In this document: in pieces, positions 1 through 9,926 of the stretch
How positions within the stretch are numbered: the stretch's first letter is position 1
Layout: each line of letters opens with the position of its first letter
DNA from: Tannerellaceae bacterium
GTDB lineage: Bacteria; Bacteroidota; Bacteroidia; Bacteroidales; Tannerellaceae
DNA: 50,278 nt
Reading direction: 5' to 3'
NCBI GenBank assembly: GCA_031278605.1
Contig: JAITKB010000065.1
Location: 1 to 50,278, forward strand
Program-made: the position numbers and the translations under genes
Notes under the pieces: generated by a model
Told to the model about the DNA's origin: nothing
The model's database searches: none
The model's input: the letters and a program-made list of their open reading frames with translations, nothing else

Positions 1-41
1 GCGTATTATACGATATAGTTTCGCCCCTTTTGAAGAAGTTT

Positions 42-178
42 CGCAGCCGGGCGGCTGCAAGTTCGCAGCCGAGCGACTGCACTTTCGCAGCCGAGCGACT
101 GCACTTTCGCAGCCGAGCGACTGCACTTTCGCAGCCGAGCGGCTGCAAGTTCGCAGCCGAGCGGCTGCGAATTCGCAG
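42..178. repeat. Tandem array A, exact 22-bp period, unit TCGCAGCCGAGCGRCTGCAMKT
   Basis: CGCAG begins at 42, 64, 86, 108, 130, 152 and 174 (every step 22 bp). Several units contain the inverted repeat GCAGCC-GAGC-GGCTGC. Confidence 0.95.
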
Positions 179-189
179 CAAATCACAAA

Positions 190-1518
190 ATGAAATTTTA
201 TACTCGAACAATCGAATCGGCAGAACTGCGGCGAATGCAAAATCTGTCGTTTAATGACCATTCCCGCCTGACAATCGTAACAGGAAAAAGACGAACAGGG
301 AAAACAACGCTTATCCTGAAATCGGTGAGAGATTTGCCCACCGTTTATTTATTCATCAGCCGCAAAAAGGAAGCAATGCTTTGTTCCGAATTTATCCCGA
401 TCATTACTCAATCGCTCAAAATAGCTGTTCGGGAAAAAATCCGCACATTCCGGTCATTGTTTCAATATTTAATGACGCTGGCCGTAAGTCGGCCCTTCAA
501 CCTTGTCATTGATGAGTTTCAGGAGTTTTATAATATCAACGAATCGGTCTATGGCGACATGCAGAGGATATGGGATACTTACCGGGAAAAGTCTAAAATG
601 AACCTGATTGTTTCCGGTCTTATCCATTCGGCCACGTTGAGCCTATTCCGGGACGTTGAAGAGCCGTTCTTCGGAAGGGCAGACTGCCTCATCCGATTAT
701 CGGCATTTGAATTATCGACGCTAAAAGAAATTATACACGATTGTAACCCGGCATACACGAACGACGATCTGCTTGCTCTCTACTCCTTCACCGGAGGCGT
801 GCCCAAGTATGTTGAACTGTTATGTGACCACACGGCATTAAGCGTAAATGAAATGATTGCATTTATGGCTCAGGAAAACTCCCCCTTTATCGACGAAGGC
901 AAACGTTTATTGACGGAAGATCTGGGGAAAAATCATATCACCTATTTTTCGATTTTAAGCGCCGTTTCCGGCGGTATTACTACGCAGCCCGAAATAGAAG
1001 AGGCCATAGGCGATCAACGTATCGGCGGGCATATCAAACGACTGGTGGAAGATTATAACATTCTTGTCCGACAACGCCCGATACTGGCAAAGGAAGGAAG
1101 CAAAACCGTCCGGTATGAGATACCGGATAACTTTATCCGGTTTTGGCTTAATTATTTCGATCGCTATCGTTCCCTGATTGAAATAAAAGATTTTACAGGC
1201 CTGCAGAATATCATCCGAGCCGATTATCCGACTTATTCGGCTACGATGTTGGAAAGATATTTTAAGCAACAGTTCGCCGAAAGCTTTCACTACCATAACA
1301 TCGGTTCCTGGTGGGAAGCAAAGGGCAATCAACCTGAAATTGAAATTGATATTATCGCACTGAAATTGAGAAAAAAACAAGCAATCGCAGTAGAAGTAAG
1401 GCGACAGAAGGCCGATTTCAAGCCGAAGCAGTTTGTTAAGAAGGTGCAATTTTTCAACTATAAACTGTTACCCTCCTATCGGGTTAACCGGGTTTACTTA
1501 TCCTTGGAGGATATGTAA
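190..1518 (+). CDS. ATP-binding protein, archaeal-type ATPase / DUF234-like
   Basis: 442-aa ORF with Walker A-like GKRRTGKTTL, Walker B-like NLVIDEFQEF, and a C-terminal nuclease-like segment (WWEAKGNQPEIEIDIIAL...AVEVRRQKADF). Confidence 0.85.
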   Translation: MKFYTRTIESAELRRMQNLSFNDHSRLTIVTGKRRTGKTTLILKSVRDLPTVYLFISRKKEAMLCSEFIPIITQSLKIAVREKIRTFRSLFQYLMTLAVSRPFNLVIDEFQEFYNINESVYGDMQRIWDTYREKSKMNLIVSGLIHSATLSLFRDVEEPFFGRADCLIRLSAFELSTLKEIIHDCNPAYTNDDLLALYSFTGGVPKYVELLCDHTALSVNEMIAFMAQENSPFIDEGKRLLTEDLGKNHITYFSILSAVSGGITTQPEIEEAIGDQRIGGHIKRLVEDYNILVRQRPILAKEGSKTVRYEIPDNFIRFWLNYFDRYRSLIEIKDFTGLQNIIRADYPTYSATMLERYFKQQFAESFHYHNIGSWWEAKGNQPEIEIDIIALKLRKKQAIAVEVRRQKADFKPKQFVKKVQFFNYKLLPSYRVNRVYLSLEDM

Positions 1519-1541
1519 AAAAGCGCTATGAAGCCGGGAGG

Positions 1542-2573
1542 TTAGTCCGAAGCCAGCAATAATTGAATGGCTGTTTCTATAAGCGTGTCTTTATTCCTTT
1601 CTATATCATCGGGGGAAAGTGTTACGGGAATGTCCGGGGCTATGCCAAACTCGGTATGCTGCTTGTCAACATCCAAGATGGGACTGGTGGAGAAACGAAT
1701 GCGCCACCCGTTGGGTAATTCGGAGGTGAAGGGGAAACCGCTTCCTCCACCTGTACTGCCGCCTAAGGTTCTTACGTTTGGTAAGATGCGCATCTTACTG
1801 ACGAAATTATTCGCCGCACTGAAACATCTCCGGTTGGTTAGCACAATGACCGGTTTGAGCCACAAATTCCCGTCCGAGGGTTCCAAGTAAAGAGGAAAAG
1901 GTTCGGAAAAATCCTGATGCCCCTTTCCGATCTTATGCTGGATGTATCCGCATACTGTTTTTTCTTCGAGAAAACGCGAGGCAAAACGATCGGAATTGGT
2001 TAAAGAACCGCCTCCGTTATCCCTCACATCAATGATCAGTCCCTTGCAGCCTTCAAAGGCATCAAATATTTTGTTCAACTCCGATTCTAATATACTTTCA
2101 TTAAAACTGCCGTAATAAATATAACCTATCCTGTCGCTCGACAAACGAACGTAACGTATTTCATCGTAGTCGCCGGCGCGCGCCCCCTTCTGATAGTAAC
2201 TTTGGATAATGCTCCAGTTGAAGTTTGCAGGGTAATATTGAAACCAGCCTTCGTAAGAAGAGAAAAAGTATTTTGAAACCACATTTACGTGCCCATCCTG
2301 CAATTCCAGCGTCATGGATGCCAAGACTTGGAATAATTCGTGCTCAGTCATCGAATCGGTAATCATGGGGAAGTATTTATCGTGTGTGGCGTTCCAGTCA
2401 ACCTCTTTGTAGTCGAAGAAACAATAATTCTCATCCAGCAATTTCCAGCAAGCCTCAAAATTGCGGAAGGGAGATGTTTCAAATTCATCCTCCATTTCAC
2501 ATCCCCAACAGAAGAAAATTACCGCCGTAAGGAAGAAAAGACAGGAAAGATAAGTGATACAAGAGCGTCTCAT
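1542..2573 (-). CDS. S41 family (C-terminal processing) peptidase, lipoprotein
   Basis: 343 aa; lipobox-like FFCWGC; S41-like GLIIDVRDNGGGS and TNRRCFSAANNF...GGSTGGG. Confidence 0.88.
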   Translation of the reverse strand: MRRSCITYLSCLFFLTAVIFFCWGCEMEDEFETSPFRNFEACWKLLDENYCFFDYKEVDWNATHDKYFPMITDSMTEHELFQVLASMTLELQDGHVNVVSKYFFSSYEGWFQYYPANFNWSIIQSYYQKGARAGDYDEIRYVRLSSDRIGYIYYGSFNESILESELNKIFDAFEGCKGLIIDVRDNGGGSLTNSDRFASRFLEEKTVCGYIQHKIGKGHQDFSEPFPLYLEPSDGNLWLKPVIVLTNRRCFSAANNFVSKMRILPNVRTLGGSTGGGSGFPFTSELPNGWRIRFSTSPILDVDKQHTEFGIAPDIPVTLSPDDIERNKDTLIETAIQLLLASD

Positions 2574-3364
2574 CTCAGCATGAACTGTTTTACCCAGCCA
2601 ATCATAAACGTATTGGAAAGGATATGCGTTTTTATATCGTTGATGTCCGAATGATACAGACTGCTCAGGTAGCCTAAGCGAAGCGTGGCGTTGTGAACAG
2701 GTATATCCATCGTCACATGGGTCTTCAGGCTAAATTTGTTGTGAAAGGAGTTTAACTTGATAACATCGGCCATATTACCTGCGTTAAATATCTCATAATA
2801 TGAAATCCCGTAATGCGGAGCGAAAAAGACGCCCACCAGCGGAAGGTCGCCCTGATAGCGCAAAACAACCGGACGTCCGTTGATCCGGAATCTATACAAG
2901 GCAAGGAAGGAGAAATTTAAATCGACATCCACCTTGGCCGACAGGGGATTATTTCCGTTTCGCGTATTGTAGATAAAACCACCCATCAAGTGAGCGGAAG
3001 CGCCTGTCAATAGCCGGAAGTTTGCTCCGGCCTGAAGGCGATAATGATAGGCAAAGGAGTAATTGACAAATGCTCCGAAATCATTCACATTCTCTGCCGG
3101 ATTTTCCGTGGAGGATATGTCTACACTAATGATTTGCTGCCTCGAAAACCGCATCTCACGGAAGAAGGTCATCCGTTCGTTAAAAATACGCGCTCCCCAA
3201 CCGGCATAATTGAACGGAGAAAGATACGTATCCCTTATCTGTGATGTGCCGATTCCTATCAAGGTCCCTTCGTTCATACCCCGTTGAATTTCTTCGTTGT
3301 GGTATTGTGCCAAAAGAGGGTGGGTAACGAAACACACCCACAGGTATCCGATAATCCTTTTCAT
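2570..3364 (-). CDS. DUF3316-like outer membrane protein
   Basis: 264 aa with signal peptide and beta-rich sequence. The stop overlaps the start of the S41 gene by 4 bp. Confidence 0.7.
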   Translation of the reverse strand: MKRIIGYLWVCFVTHPLLAQYHNEEIQRGMNEGTLIGIGTSQIRDTYLSPFNYAGWGARIFNERMTFFREMRFSRQQIISVDISSTENPAENVNDFGAFVNYSFAYHYRLQAGANFRLLTGASAHLMGGFIYNTRNGNNPLSAKVDVDLNFSFLALYRFRINGRPVVLRYQGDLPLVGVFFAPHYGISYYEIFNAGNMADVIKLNSFHNKFSLKTHVTMDIPVHNATLRLGYLSSLYHSDINDIKTHILSNTFMIGWVKQFMLR

Positions 3365-3370
3365 ACGTGT

Positions 3371-6049
3371 TTAATCATCAAATAATTTCATCTGTCCGGT
3401 GATTTCGTCGATAATATCCGAATGGCTTTTGATGGCTCCCGGGTCTTCGCGACCTTCCGGCTTATCATCTTCTTCTCCCTTTTCCCGCTGTGCGGGTATC
3501 GCTTCTTCCGGGAATCGTACGGGATCCAACTCATTGATCGTTTGTATTTCGAAAGAAGATATACGCTTTCCTTTCGTTTTGAAACTTTTGATTCCGATAA
3601 ACTCTTCCGCTTCGATAATTAAAGGTTCCCGGGCGCTATCCTTCCCTCCAAACACTACTTCTATGCGCGGATAAGCCTCGTCTGTCAGCAAAAACAGCCG
3701 GCTGTCGGGATTCTCATTCATGAAATTCTGCCTGCGATTGGGAACGGCTTCCAGCTGGAAGCGTTTCAGGTAACGGTATTTTTGGTCTGCATCGTAAAAA
3801 ACAGAGGTCCATACTTTGCGTGGGTTGTATTTTTCTATGGTCAATATATTGTCTTCATAATGATTGCTCAGGCTTATGTTGGTGGTATAGAAATCTGCGT
3901 TGCGCAGCACGACCAGGATCTGATCCTCGTTTTGGAACTCACCCAGCTCGTCTCCGCGCCCGTCATAGTTGAGCCGTAGGGTTTTCCAGTCGAACCACAC
4001 CTGACGTCCTCCGATGGTAGATCTTCCTTTTTGCTTCAAGGTGACCTTATGTATTTCGGCCTTTGTCAGGATGTTTCCTATAGCTCCGCGCGTTTTAATG
4101 GGTATTTCACTGAAATCCTTTTCAAAAACGAGCAATTTCTGGCGGGGTTTGGGTTTGAGTATCACTTTCACCGTTTCCGCCTCTCCGTTCGGGTTTACGC
4201 TGAAATACATCACACGAGAGCCTTCCGTTCCTTTTGTCAGCACATAGTCTTTGTCTCGGTTGATTCCCGTAATATTGAAGCGTTTGATGAAGTTACAGCC
4301 CATTTTGCCATCCCGGTAGATTACGTTGTAAATGGTACGATCGTCGTTTCTCGTAAAGATATTGATATAGATGATATCTTTCCCCACAAACATTTTGTCC
4401 GATACTTTTACGATTTTATAGATCCCGCTACGATAGAAGATAATGACGTCGTCCATATCCGAGCAGTTACACACGAACTCGTCTTTTTTCAGCGACATCC
4501 CTATGAATCCTTCCGCCCGGTTGATGTATAATTTCTCGTTGGCTTCTACCACTTTCACGGCTTCGATGGTGTCAAAGTCCCGTATTTCCGTTTGCCGCGC
4601 GTAGTTTGCGCCGTATTTCTCTTTTAGTTTGACGAACCAGTCTATCGTATAGGCCACCATATTTTTCAGATGGTGGTCTATCTGTTTAATCTCTTTCCGT
4701 ATCCGGGCGATCAAGGCATTACTCTTGTCCGCATTGAATTTGAGGATGCGTCCCATTTTGATCTCCATCAGTTTCAGTATATCATCCCGTGTCACCTTAC
4801 GGATCAATCCCTCCTTAAACGCTTCCAGGCGGCGGTCGATGTGGCGAACGGCCTGGTCCATGTTCCCGGCATTTTCAAATTCCTTATCCTTATAGATCCG
4901 TTCTTCGATAAATATCTTTTCCAGCGAGGCGAAGAAAAGCATTTCTTCCTGTTCCGCTTTTTGAATTTTCAGTTCGCTACGCAACAGGGCGAGGGTGTTA
5001 TCCGCAGCATGGCGCAAGACCTCGCTGACCGTAAGGAAATAGGGTTTGTCGTCCCGGATGATGCAGCAGTTGGGCGAGATGCTGATTTCGCAATCCGAGA
5101 AGGCATAGAGTGCGTCAATGGTTTTGTCGGGCGAGGCGCCGGGCATTAAATGGATCAAGATCTCTACATCTTTTGCCGTATTATCGTCTACTTTCTTTAT
5201 TTTGATTTTCCCCTTATCGTTTGCTCGCAGGATGGATTCAATCAGGGAGGAGGTCGTTTTGCCGTAGGGAATCTCGCTGATGACCAGTGTTTTGGCATCT
5301 GCTTTGTTGATTTTGGCCCGAACTTTCACGGAGCCGCCCCGTTCGCCGTCGTTGTATTTGCTTACGTCCACATAGCCGCCTGTCTGAAAGTCGGGAAAGA
5401 GCCTGAAGGGTTCTTTCTTCAGATAGGCGATAGCGGCATCCAGCAGTTCGTTGAAGTTGTGAGGCAGTATTTTCGAGGACAATCCCACGGCGATCCCCTC
5501 CACGCCCTGCGCCAGCAGCAAGGGGAATTTCACCGGGAGGGTTACCGGCTCCTTGTTTCGTCCGTCGTAGGAGGGTTGCCATTGCGTTGTTTTCGGGTTG
5601 AAAACCGTTTCGAGGGCGAAGGGTGAGAGCCTGGCTTCGATATAACGGGGAGCGGCCGCCCCGTCGCCCGTTAGGATATTCCCCCAGTTCCCCTGGCAGT
5701 CGATGAGCAAATCCTTTTGGCCCAATTGAACCAGGGCGTCGCCGATCGAGGCGTCGCCATGCGGGTGAAACTGCATGGTATGTCCCACGATATTGGCTAC
5801 TTTATTGTAGCGTCCGTCGTCCAGTCGTTTCATGGAATGTAAGATCCGGCGTTGGACCGGTTTCAGCCCGTCGTTGACGTGCGGAACGGCCCGTTCCAGA
5901 ATGACGTAGGAAGCATAGTCGAGGAACCAGTTCTTGTACATCCCGGAGAGGTGATGCACCACATGCTCTTCTTTTCCGGGCGTTTTATAGTCTGGGTGTT
6001 TGTCGGGAAGGTCGTTATATTCTTCTGTTGTTGTGAAATTTTCGTCCAT
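3371..6049 (-). CDS. parC: DNA topoisomerase IV / gyrase subunit A-like protein
   Basis: Typical GyrA/ParC N-terminus (YASYVILERAVPHVNDGLKPVQRRILHSM, HPHGDASIGDALV, RYIEARL). Start set at MDENFTTTEEYND (6049) instead of the upstream in-frame Met at 6193. Confidence 0.92.
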   Translation of the reverse strand: MDENFTTTEEYNDLPDKHPDYKTPGKEEHVVHHLSGMYKNWFLDYASYVILERAVPHVNDGLKPVQRRILHSMKRLDDGRYNKVANIVGHTMQFHPHGDASIGDALVQLGQKDLLIDCQGNWGNILTGDGAAAPRYIEARLSPFALETVFNPKTTQWQPSYDGRNKEPVTLPVKFPLLLAQGVEGIAVGLSSKILPHNFNELLDAAIAYLKKEPFRLFPDFQTGGYVDVSKYNDGERGGSVKVRAKINKADAKTLVISEIPYGKTTSSLIESILRANDKGKIKIKKVDDNTAKDVEILIHLMPGASPDKTIDALYAFSDCEISISPNCCIIRDDKPYFLTVSEVLRHAADNTLALLRSELKIQKAEQEEMLFFASLEKIFIEERIYKDKEFENAGNMDQAVRHIDRRLEAFKEGLIRKVTRDDILKLMEIKMGRILKFNADKSNALIARIRKEIKQIDHHLKNMVAYTIDWFVKLKEKYGANYARQTEIRDFDTIEAVKVVEANEKLYINRAEGFIGMSLKKDEFVCNCSDMDDVIIFYRSGIYKIVKVSDKMFVGKDIIYINIFTRNDDRTIYNVIYRDGKMGCNFIKRFNITGINRDKDYVLTKGTEGSRVMYFSVNPNGEAETVKVILKPKPRQKLLVFEKDFSEIPIKTRGAIGNILTKAEIHKVTLKQKGRSTIGGRQVWFDWKTLRLNYDGRGDELGEFQNEDQILVVLRNADFYTTNISLSNHYEDNILTIEKYNPRKVWTSVFYDADQKYRYLKRFQLEAVPNRRQNFMNENPDSRLFLLTDEAYPRIEVVFGGKDSAREPLIIEAEEFIGIKSFKTKGKRISSFEIQTINELDPVRFPEEAIPAQREKGEEDDKPEGREDPGAIKSHSDIIDEITGQMKLFDD

Positions 6050-6175
6050 AATCATTGATGCGATAATCTTTCTGCGCAAGTCTTGCAAACTTACGTAAAT
6101 TTCCCGGAAACCGAGCAAGGGGGGCGAAAAAGAGGGGAAGTCCATGCCTCGGCGCCCGGATCCGGAGAAAAGGTA

Positions 6176-6183
6176 TAACTTTG
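6176..6183 (+). promoter_or_regulatory. Candidate Bacteroidetes -7 element TAACTTTG upstream of the SMP-30 gene
   Basis: Matches TAnnTTTG, 28 bp upstream of the ATG at 6211. No convincing -33 TTG was found. Confidence 0.45.
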
Positions 6184-6210
6184 TGACAAACAATACATAC
6201 GAACAAGGTT

Positions 6211-7107
6211 ATGAAACGAGAACTTATGATTTATGCCTGCTTGTTTGCCCTTTCGGCGGAAGCGCAGACGGGCGAAAGCCTGATTGCTCCGGGGGCCAAG
6301 GTGGAGAAAGTAGCCGACGGGTTTCGCTTTACGGAAGGACCGGCCGCAGACCGTTGGGGCAATGTCTATTTCACCGACCAGCCCAACGACCGCATCTTTA
6401 TCTGGTCCACGGGGGGGGAACTCTCCACGTTCCACGAAAATCCCGGACGGGCCAACGGGCTTTATTTCGATCGGCAAAACCGCCTGATAGCCTGTTCCGA
6501 CCGGGACAATGAACTGTGGCGATTCGACGCCGAGGGCAATCATACGGTGATTGTGAAGGATTTTAACGGCAAAAAGCTGAACGGTCCCAACGATCTCTGG
6601 GTGGACCCCCAGGGCGGTGTCTATTTTACGGACCCTCTCTATGCGCGCGATTATTGGACGCGCCCTCCTGAGATGCAGCAGCCGGGGGAGTATCTCTACT
6701 ACGTGACTCCCGACCTTGGGAGCGTCAGATGCGTGGACACGAACCTGGAACAGCCCAACGGAATCATTGGATCGCCCGACGGCAAACGGCTTTATGTGTC
6801 CGACATTCGGGCGCAAAAGACCTACGTATACACCATTCGGTTCGACGGGGAGCTCACCCACAGGCAGTTGTTCACGGCGATGGGTTCGGACGGGATGACC
6901 CTGGACGAACAAGGAAATATCTACCTCACGGGACGGGGCGTAACGGTTTTCAGCCCGGCGGGTGAATTCCTCGAGCACATCCCCGTCGAGGCCGCCTGGA
7001 CGGCCAACGTCTGTTTCGGCGGCAAAGACCGGCAAACCCTTTTCATCACGGCCTCGCAAGCCCTTTACACCCTTCGTATGCGGGTGAAGGGGGCGCTGTT
7101 TTTTTAA
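6211..7107 (+). CDS. SMP-30/gluconolactonase/LRE family protein
   Basis: 298 aa with signal peptide; FTEGPAADRWGNVYFTDQPNDRI, GPNDLWVDPQGGVYFTDPLY, QPNGIIGSPDGKRLYVSD. Confidence 0.92.
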   Translation: MKRELMIYACLFALSAEAQTGESLIAPGAKVEKVADGFRFTEGPAADRWGNVYFTDQPNDRIFIWSTGGELSTFHENPGRANGLYFDRQNRLIACSDRDNELWRFDAEGNHTVIVKDFNGKKLNGPNDLWVDPQGGVYFTDPLYARDYWTRPPEMQQPGEYLYYVTPDLGSVRCVDTNLEQPNGIIGSPDGKRLYVSDIRAQKTYVYTIRFDGELTHRQLFTAMGSDGMTLDEQGNIYLTGRGVTVFSPAGEFLEHIPVEAAWTANVCFGGKDRQTLFITASQALYTLRMRVKGALFF

Positions 7108-7281
7108 CGGACGCCGACCGTAAAGTCTGCGAATTATTTTTAGCTTTGTCACCGGCATATCCCGGATGCGCCGTGCGCGCCGGTGAGAGCGAAACGACAA
7201 CCAATGGAGACCGGAAACCATTTCAAAAACGGGGCGTATCCTGCCAGCCGTTTAAGCAGGAAAACTTAACTTTAAGCAGAT

Positions 7282-7617
7282 ATGGATAAATCTCAAGTAA
7301 ACATGTGGCTCAGCATCCATGCTGAAAATTTCAAGCCGGAAGATTTAATGATCATCCGAGATAAACTGGAAGCGATCGAAAGCGACAAGCTGATGTTTCT
7401 TCACAGCGCCTCCTTCCAAAAGCCGTCGACGATCCTGCTTTTGGCCATCTTTCTGGGGTGGGAGCGGTTTTGGCTGAACGACGTCACCCTGGGCATTCTC
7501 AAAATCATCACTTGCTACGGCTGTCTGCTCTGGTGGCTTATCGACATCTTCACGGCCAAAAGCCGGGCGATGAAATACAACTACCAACAATTCTCGAAAT
7601 TTGCCTCGCTTTTATAA
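7282..7617 (+). CDS. TM2 domain-containing membrane protein
   Basis: 111 aa; two hydrophobic segments with a TM2-like arrangement (LLLAIFLGWERFWL...LLWWLIDIF). Confidence 0.75.
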   Translation: MDKSQVNMWLSIHAENFKPEDLMIIRDKLEAIESDKLMFLHSASFQKPSTILLLAIFLGWERFWLNDVTLGILKIITCYGCLLWWLIDIFTAKSRAMKYNYQQFSKFASLL

Positions 7618-7626
7618 GAAAGCCGT

Positions 7627-7917
7627 ATGAAAGGGAATGTTTCTAATCGAATAAAGTTTATTGGTATAGCAGCGTTCCCTTTTTTTCTTTACATGTTGCC
7701 CCCCGAATTCCTTCGCAGCGGGCACAGCCTTTGCTTAATCAAGAACCTCTGGGGCCGGGAGTGTTACGGTTGCGGAATCACGCGGGCCATTGTTGCTGCC
7801 GTGCAGTTGGACTTCGAGGCGGCCTACCATTATAATAGATTGGTGACAGTGGTTTTGCCCCTGTTCGTATACGTCTGGGCTAAGACTCTTGTAAAACTCT
7901 GGGGAAAAGGGGTTTAG
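7627..7917 (+). CDS. DUF2752 domain-containing protein
   Basis: 96 aa; CLIKNLWGRECYGCGITRAIVAAVQLDFEAAYHYNRL resembles DUF2752 (CPxCGxTRA-type motif). Confidence 0.82.
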   Translation: MKGNVSNRIKFIGIAAFPFFLYMLPPEFLRSGHSLCLIKNLWGRECYGCGITRAIVAAVQLDFEAAYHYNRLVTVVLPLFVYVWAKTLVKLWGKGV

Positions 7918-7939
7918 AGATTTTTCCGTTTTTCGTGCG

Positions 7940-8091
7940 AAAGGGGCTTTTGCTCCTGTGCACAGGAGCCGAAGCCGGAGTGCACAGAAAATTTTGCCGG
8001 AGTGCACAGAAAATTTTGCCGGAGTGCACAGGAAATTTTGCCGGAGTGCACAGGAAATTTTGCCGGAGTGCACAGAAAATTCAGCCTCTTT
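7940..8091. repeat. Tandem array B, exact 22-bp period, unit GTGCACAGRAAATTTTGCCGGA, flanked by an imperfect inverted repeat CGAAAGGGGCT / AGCCTCTTTCG
   Basis: GTGCAC begins at 7958, 7980, 8002, 8024, 8046 and 8068 (every step 22 bp). Lies between convergent genes. Confidence 0.95.
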
Positions 8092-8114
8092 CGGAAGGGG
8101 GAAAATCCGGGGTT

Positions 8115-9926
8115 TTACTCCCGGTACATGGCGTCAATCAGCCCGGCATGTTTCTCCATAATGACGCGGCGGCGGAGCTTGAGCGTATCGGTCAACTCCC
8201 TCGCTTCCATGGTGAAAGGGAAAGGCAGGAGTCGGAAACTCTTTATTTTTTCGTAAGACGCCAGATCCTTCTGATGCCCCTCCACGCGTGATTCCATCAG
8301 GCGGAGAATGGCCGGGTGTCGGATCAATTCCTCGTTGTCGGCACAGTTTATCCCCTTGTCCAGGGCATAGATGCGCAACATCTCAAAGTCGGGCACGATG
8401 AGGGCGCCTACGAATTTGCGTCGGTCGCCCGTTACGGCGATTTGCGCAATATACTTATCCTTGCTCATCAGGGCTTCAATGGCTTGCGGGGCGATATACT
8501 TCCCGTTGGAGGTTTTGTACAGGTCCTTGATGCGTTCGGTAAAGAAAAGCGTATCGCCATTGAGGCGTCCGGCGTCGCCGGTGCGAAAAAAACCATCCGG
8601 GGTAAAGGCCTCGGCATTGATTTCGGGGCGTTTGTAATAACCGGAGAAAACGGTCTTCCCCCGCACCAGGATCTCGTTGTGATTCTCCCGGTCTATCCGA
8701 ACCTCCACGCCGGGCATCACAACCCCGATGGAGCCCAGCGTAAAACCTTCCCTCGGACAAAACGAAACGGTAGCCGTGGTCTCGCTCAGCCCGTAACCAT
8801 AGGCCAAAGGGATGTTGACCGACTGCAAAAACACATTCACCTCGTCCGACAAAGGCGCCCCCGCCACCGGAAAAAGCACGCCCCGCTCAAGGCCCAGCAC
8901 CCTTTTCAGGGCAGCAAAAATCGTGCGGTCGTAAAACCCGAATTTCAGCCTTAGCCCAAGGGGAGCTTTGCGTCCTTTGTTCCTGTATTCCAGGTTGTGC
9001 CGACGTCCGGTTTCCACGGCGTCCCCGGCAATTTGCCTCAGAACATAAGGGAAGCCGGCGATTTTATCCTGCACGCCCGTATAAACCTTCTCCCAGAAAC
9101 GGGGAACGTTGCACATCATGGTCGGCCTCACCTCCGCGAGGGTTTGTTGAATCATCTTCGGATCGCGGTTAATGGCCACCGTCACCCCGTTGTACAGGCA
9201 GAGATACGTCCAGGCCTTTTCAAAAATATGCGTCAGGGGAAGGAAACACATCGAATGTTCCTTGTCCGTAATGACGGGCAGGCGGAGGCCGTGTATGCGC
9301 ATGGCCTCCATAAAGTTGGAATGATGCAAGACAACCCCTTTGGATTCGCCCGTGGTCCCCGAGGTATAGATAAGGGTCGCTACATCCTCGGCCGTGGCCG
9401 CCTTCATGCGCACGTTCACCGTTGTTTCGGCGTGTCCGTTGTCGCCCTGGTGAATGAAATCGTCGAAATACATCGACGTCTTATCCTCCGGATTCAGGCG
9501 TACGGCAGGGTCGAAAACAATCAACCGCTTCAAGCCCGGAAGGTTCTTCCGAACAATAAAGGCATGGTTGTACTGCAATTGTTCGCCCACAAACAAGGTG
9601 GAGATCTCCGCGTCCCGAACAATATAGGCTATCTGCGCCGGAGAGCTGGTGGCGTACATCGGCACGGGGATGGCCCGGTTGGCGTAGGCCGCGAAATCGG
9701 TAATCAGACACTGCGGCATGTTTTGCGCATACAGTCCGATGGTTTCCTTTTCCGCTATCCCCATTCCTGCCATGGCCTTGGCCGTAAGCAGGACAAGGTC
9801 GGAAAATTTGCGCCAGGAGATATTTTCCCATTTCCCGGTAGCTTCGTTACGGTATTTCAGCGCCGTGCGCCCGTTGTATTTGTTGGCTTGCCGGTGAATC
9901 AACTCGGCGTAATGTATTGCATTCAT
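8115..9926 (-). CDS. AMP-dependent synthetase / long-chain fatty acid-CoA ligase
   Basis: 603 aa; YTSGTTGESKGVVLHHSN, GYGLSETTATVSFCP, FFRTGDAGRLNGD. Confidence 0.93.
   Translation of the reverse strand: MNAIHYAELIHRQANKYNGRTALKYRNEATGKWENISWRKFSDLVLLTAKAMAGMGIAEKETIGLYAQNMPQCLITDFAAYANRAIPVPMYATSSPAQIAYIVRDAEISTLFVGEQLQYNHAFIVRKNLPGLKRLIVFDPAVRLNPEDKTSMYFDDFIHQGDNGHAETTVNVRMKAATAEDVATLIYTSGTTGESKGVVLHHSNFMEAMRIHGLRLPVITDKEHSMCFLPLTHIFEKAWTYLCLYNGVTVAINRDPKMIQQTLAEVRPTMMCNVPRFWEKVYTGVQDKIAGFPYVLRQIAGDAVETGRRHNLEYRNKGRKAPLGLRLKFGFYDRTIFAALKRVLGLERGVLFPVAGAPLSDEVNVFLQSVNIPLAYGYGLSETTATVSFCPREGFTLGSIGVVMPGVEVRIDRENHNEILVRGKTVFSGYYKRPEINAEAFTPDGFFRTGDAGRLNGDTLFFTERIKDLYKTSNGKYIAPQAIEALMSKDKYIAQIAVTGDRRKFVGALIVPDFEMLRIYALDKGINCADNEELIRHPAILRLMESRVEGHQKDLASYEKIKSFRLLPFPFTMEARELTDTLKLRRRVIMEKHAGLIDAMYRE

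Noticed and set aside
30-254. 74-aa ORF across array A
   Set aside because: Repeat-derived frame overlapping the ATPase start in another frame; no independent support.
6091-7221. 376-aa minus-strand ORF opposite the SMP-30 gene
   Set aside because: No recognisable domain, fully antisense to a clear CDS. High-GC codon bias opens long antisense frames here.
7958-8082. CRISPR array interpretation of the 22-bp arrays
   Set aside because: Units are contiguous with no unique spacers between conserved repeats, and no cas genes are visible.
7735-8291. ORFs translated from array B (for example CALRQNFLCTPAKFSVHSGK repeats)
   Set aside because: Arises because 22-bp units shift through all three frames over 66 bp; not protein-coding evidence. 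The same applies to array C ORFs at 19890-20707.
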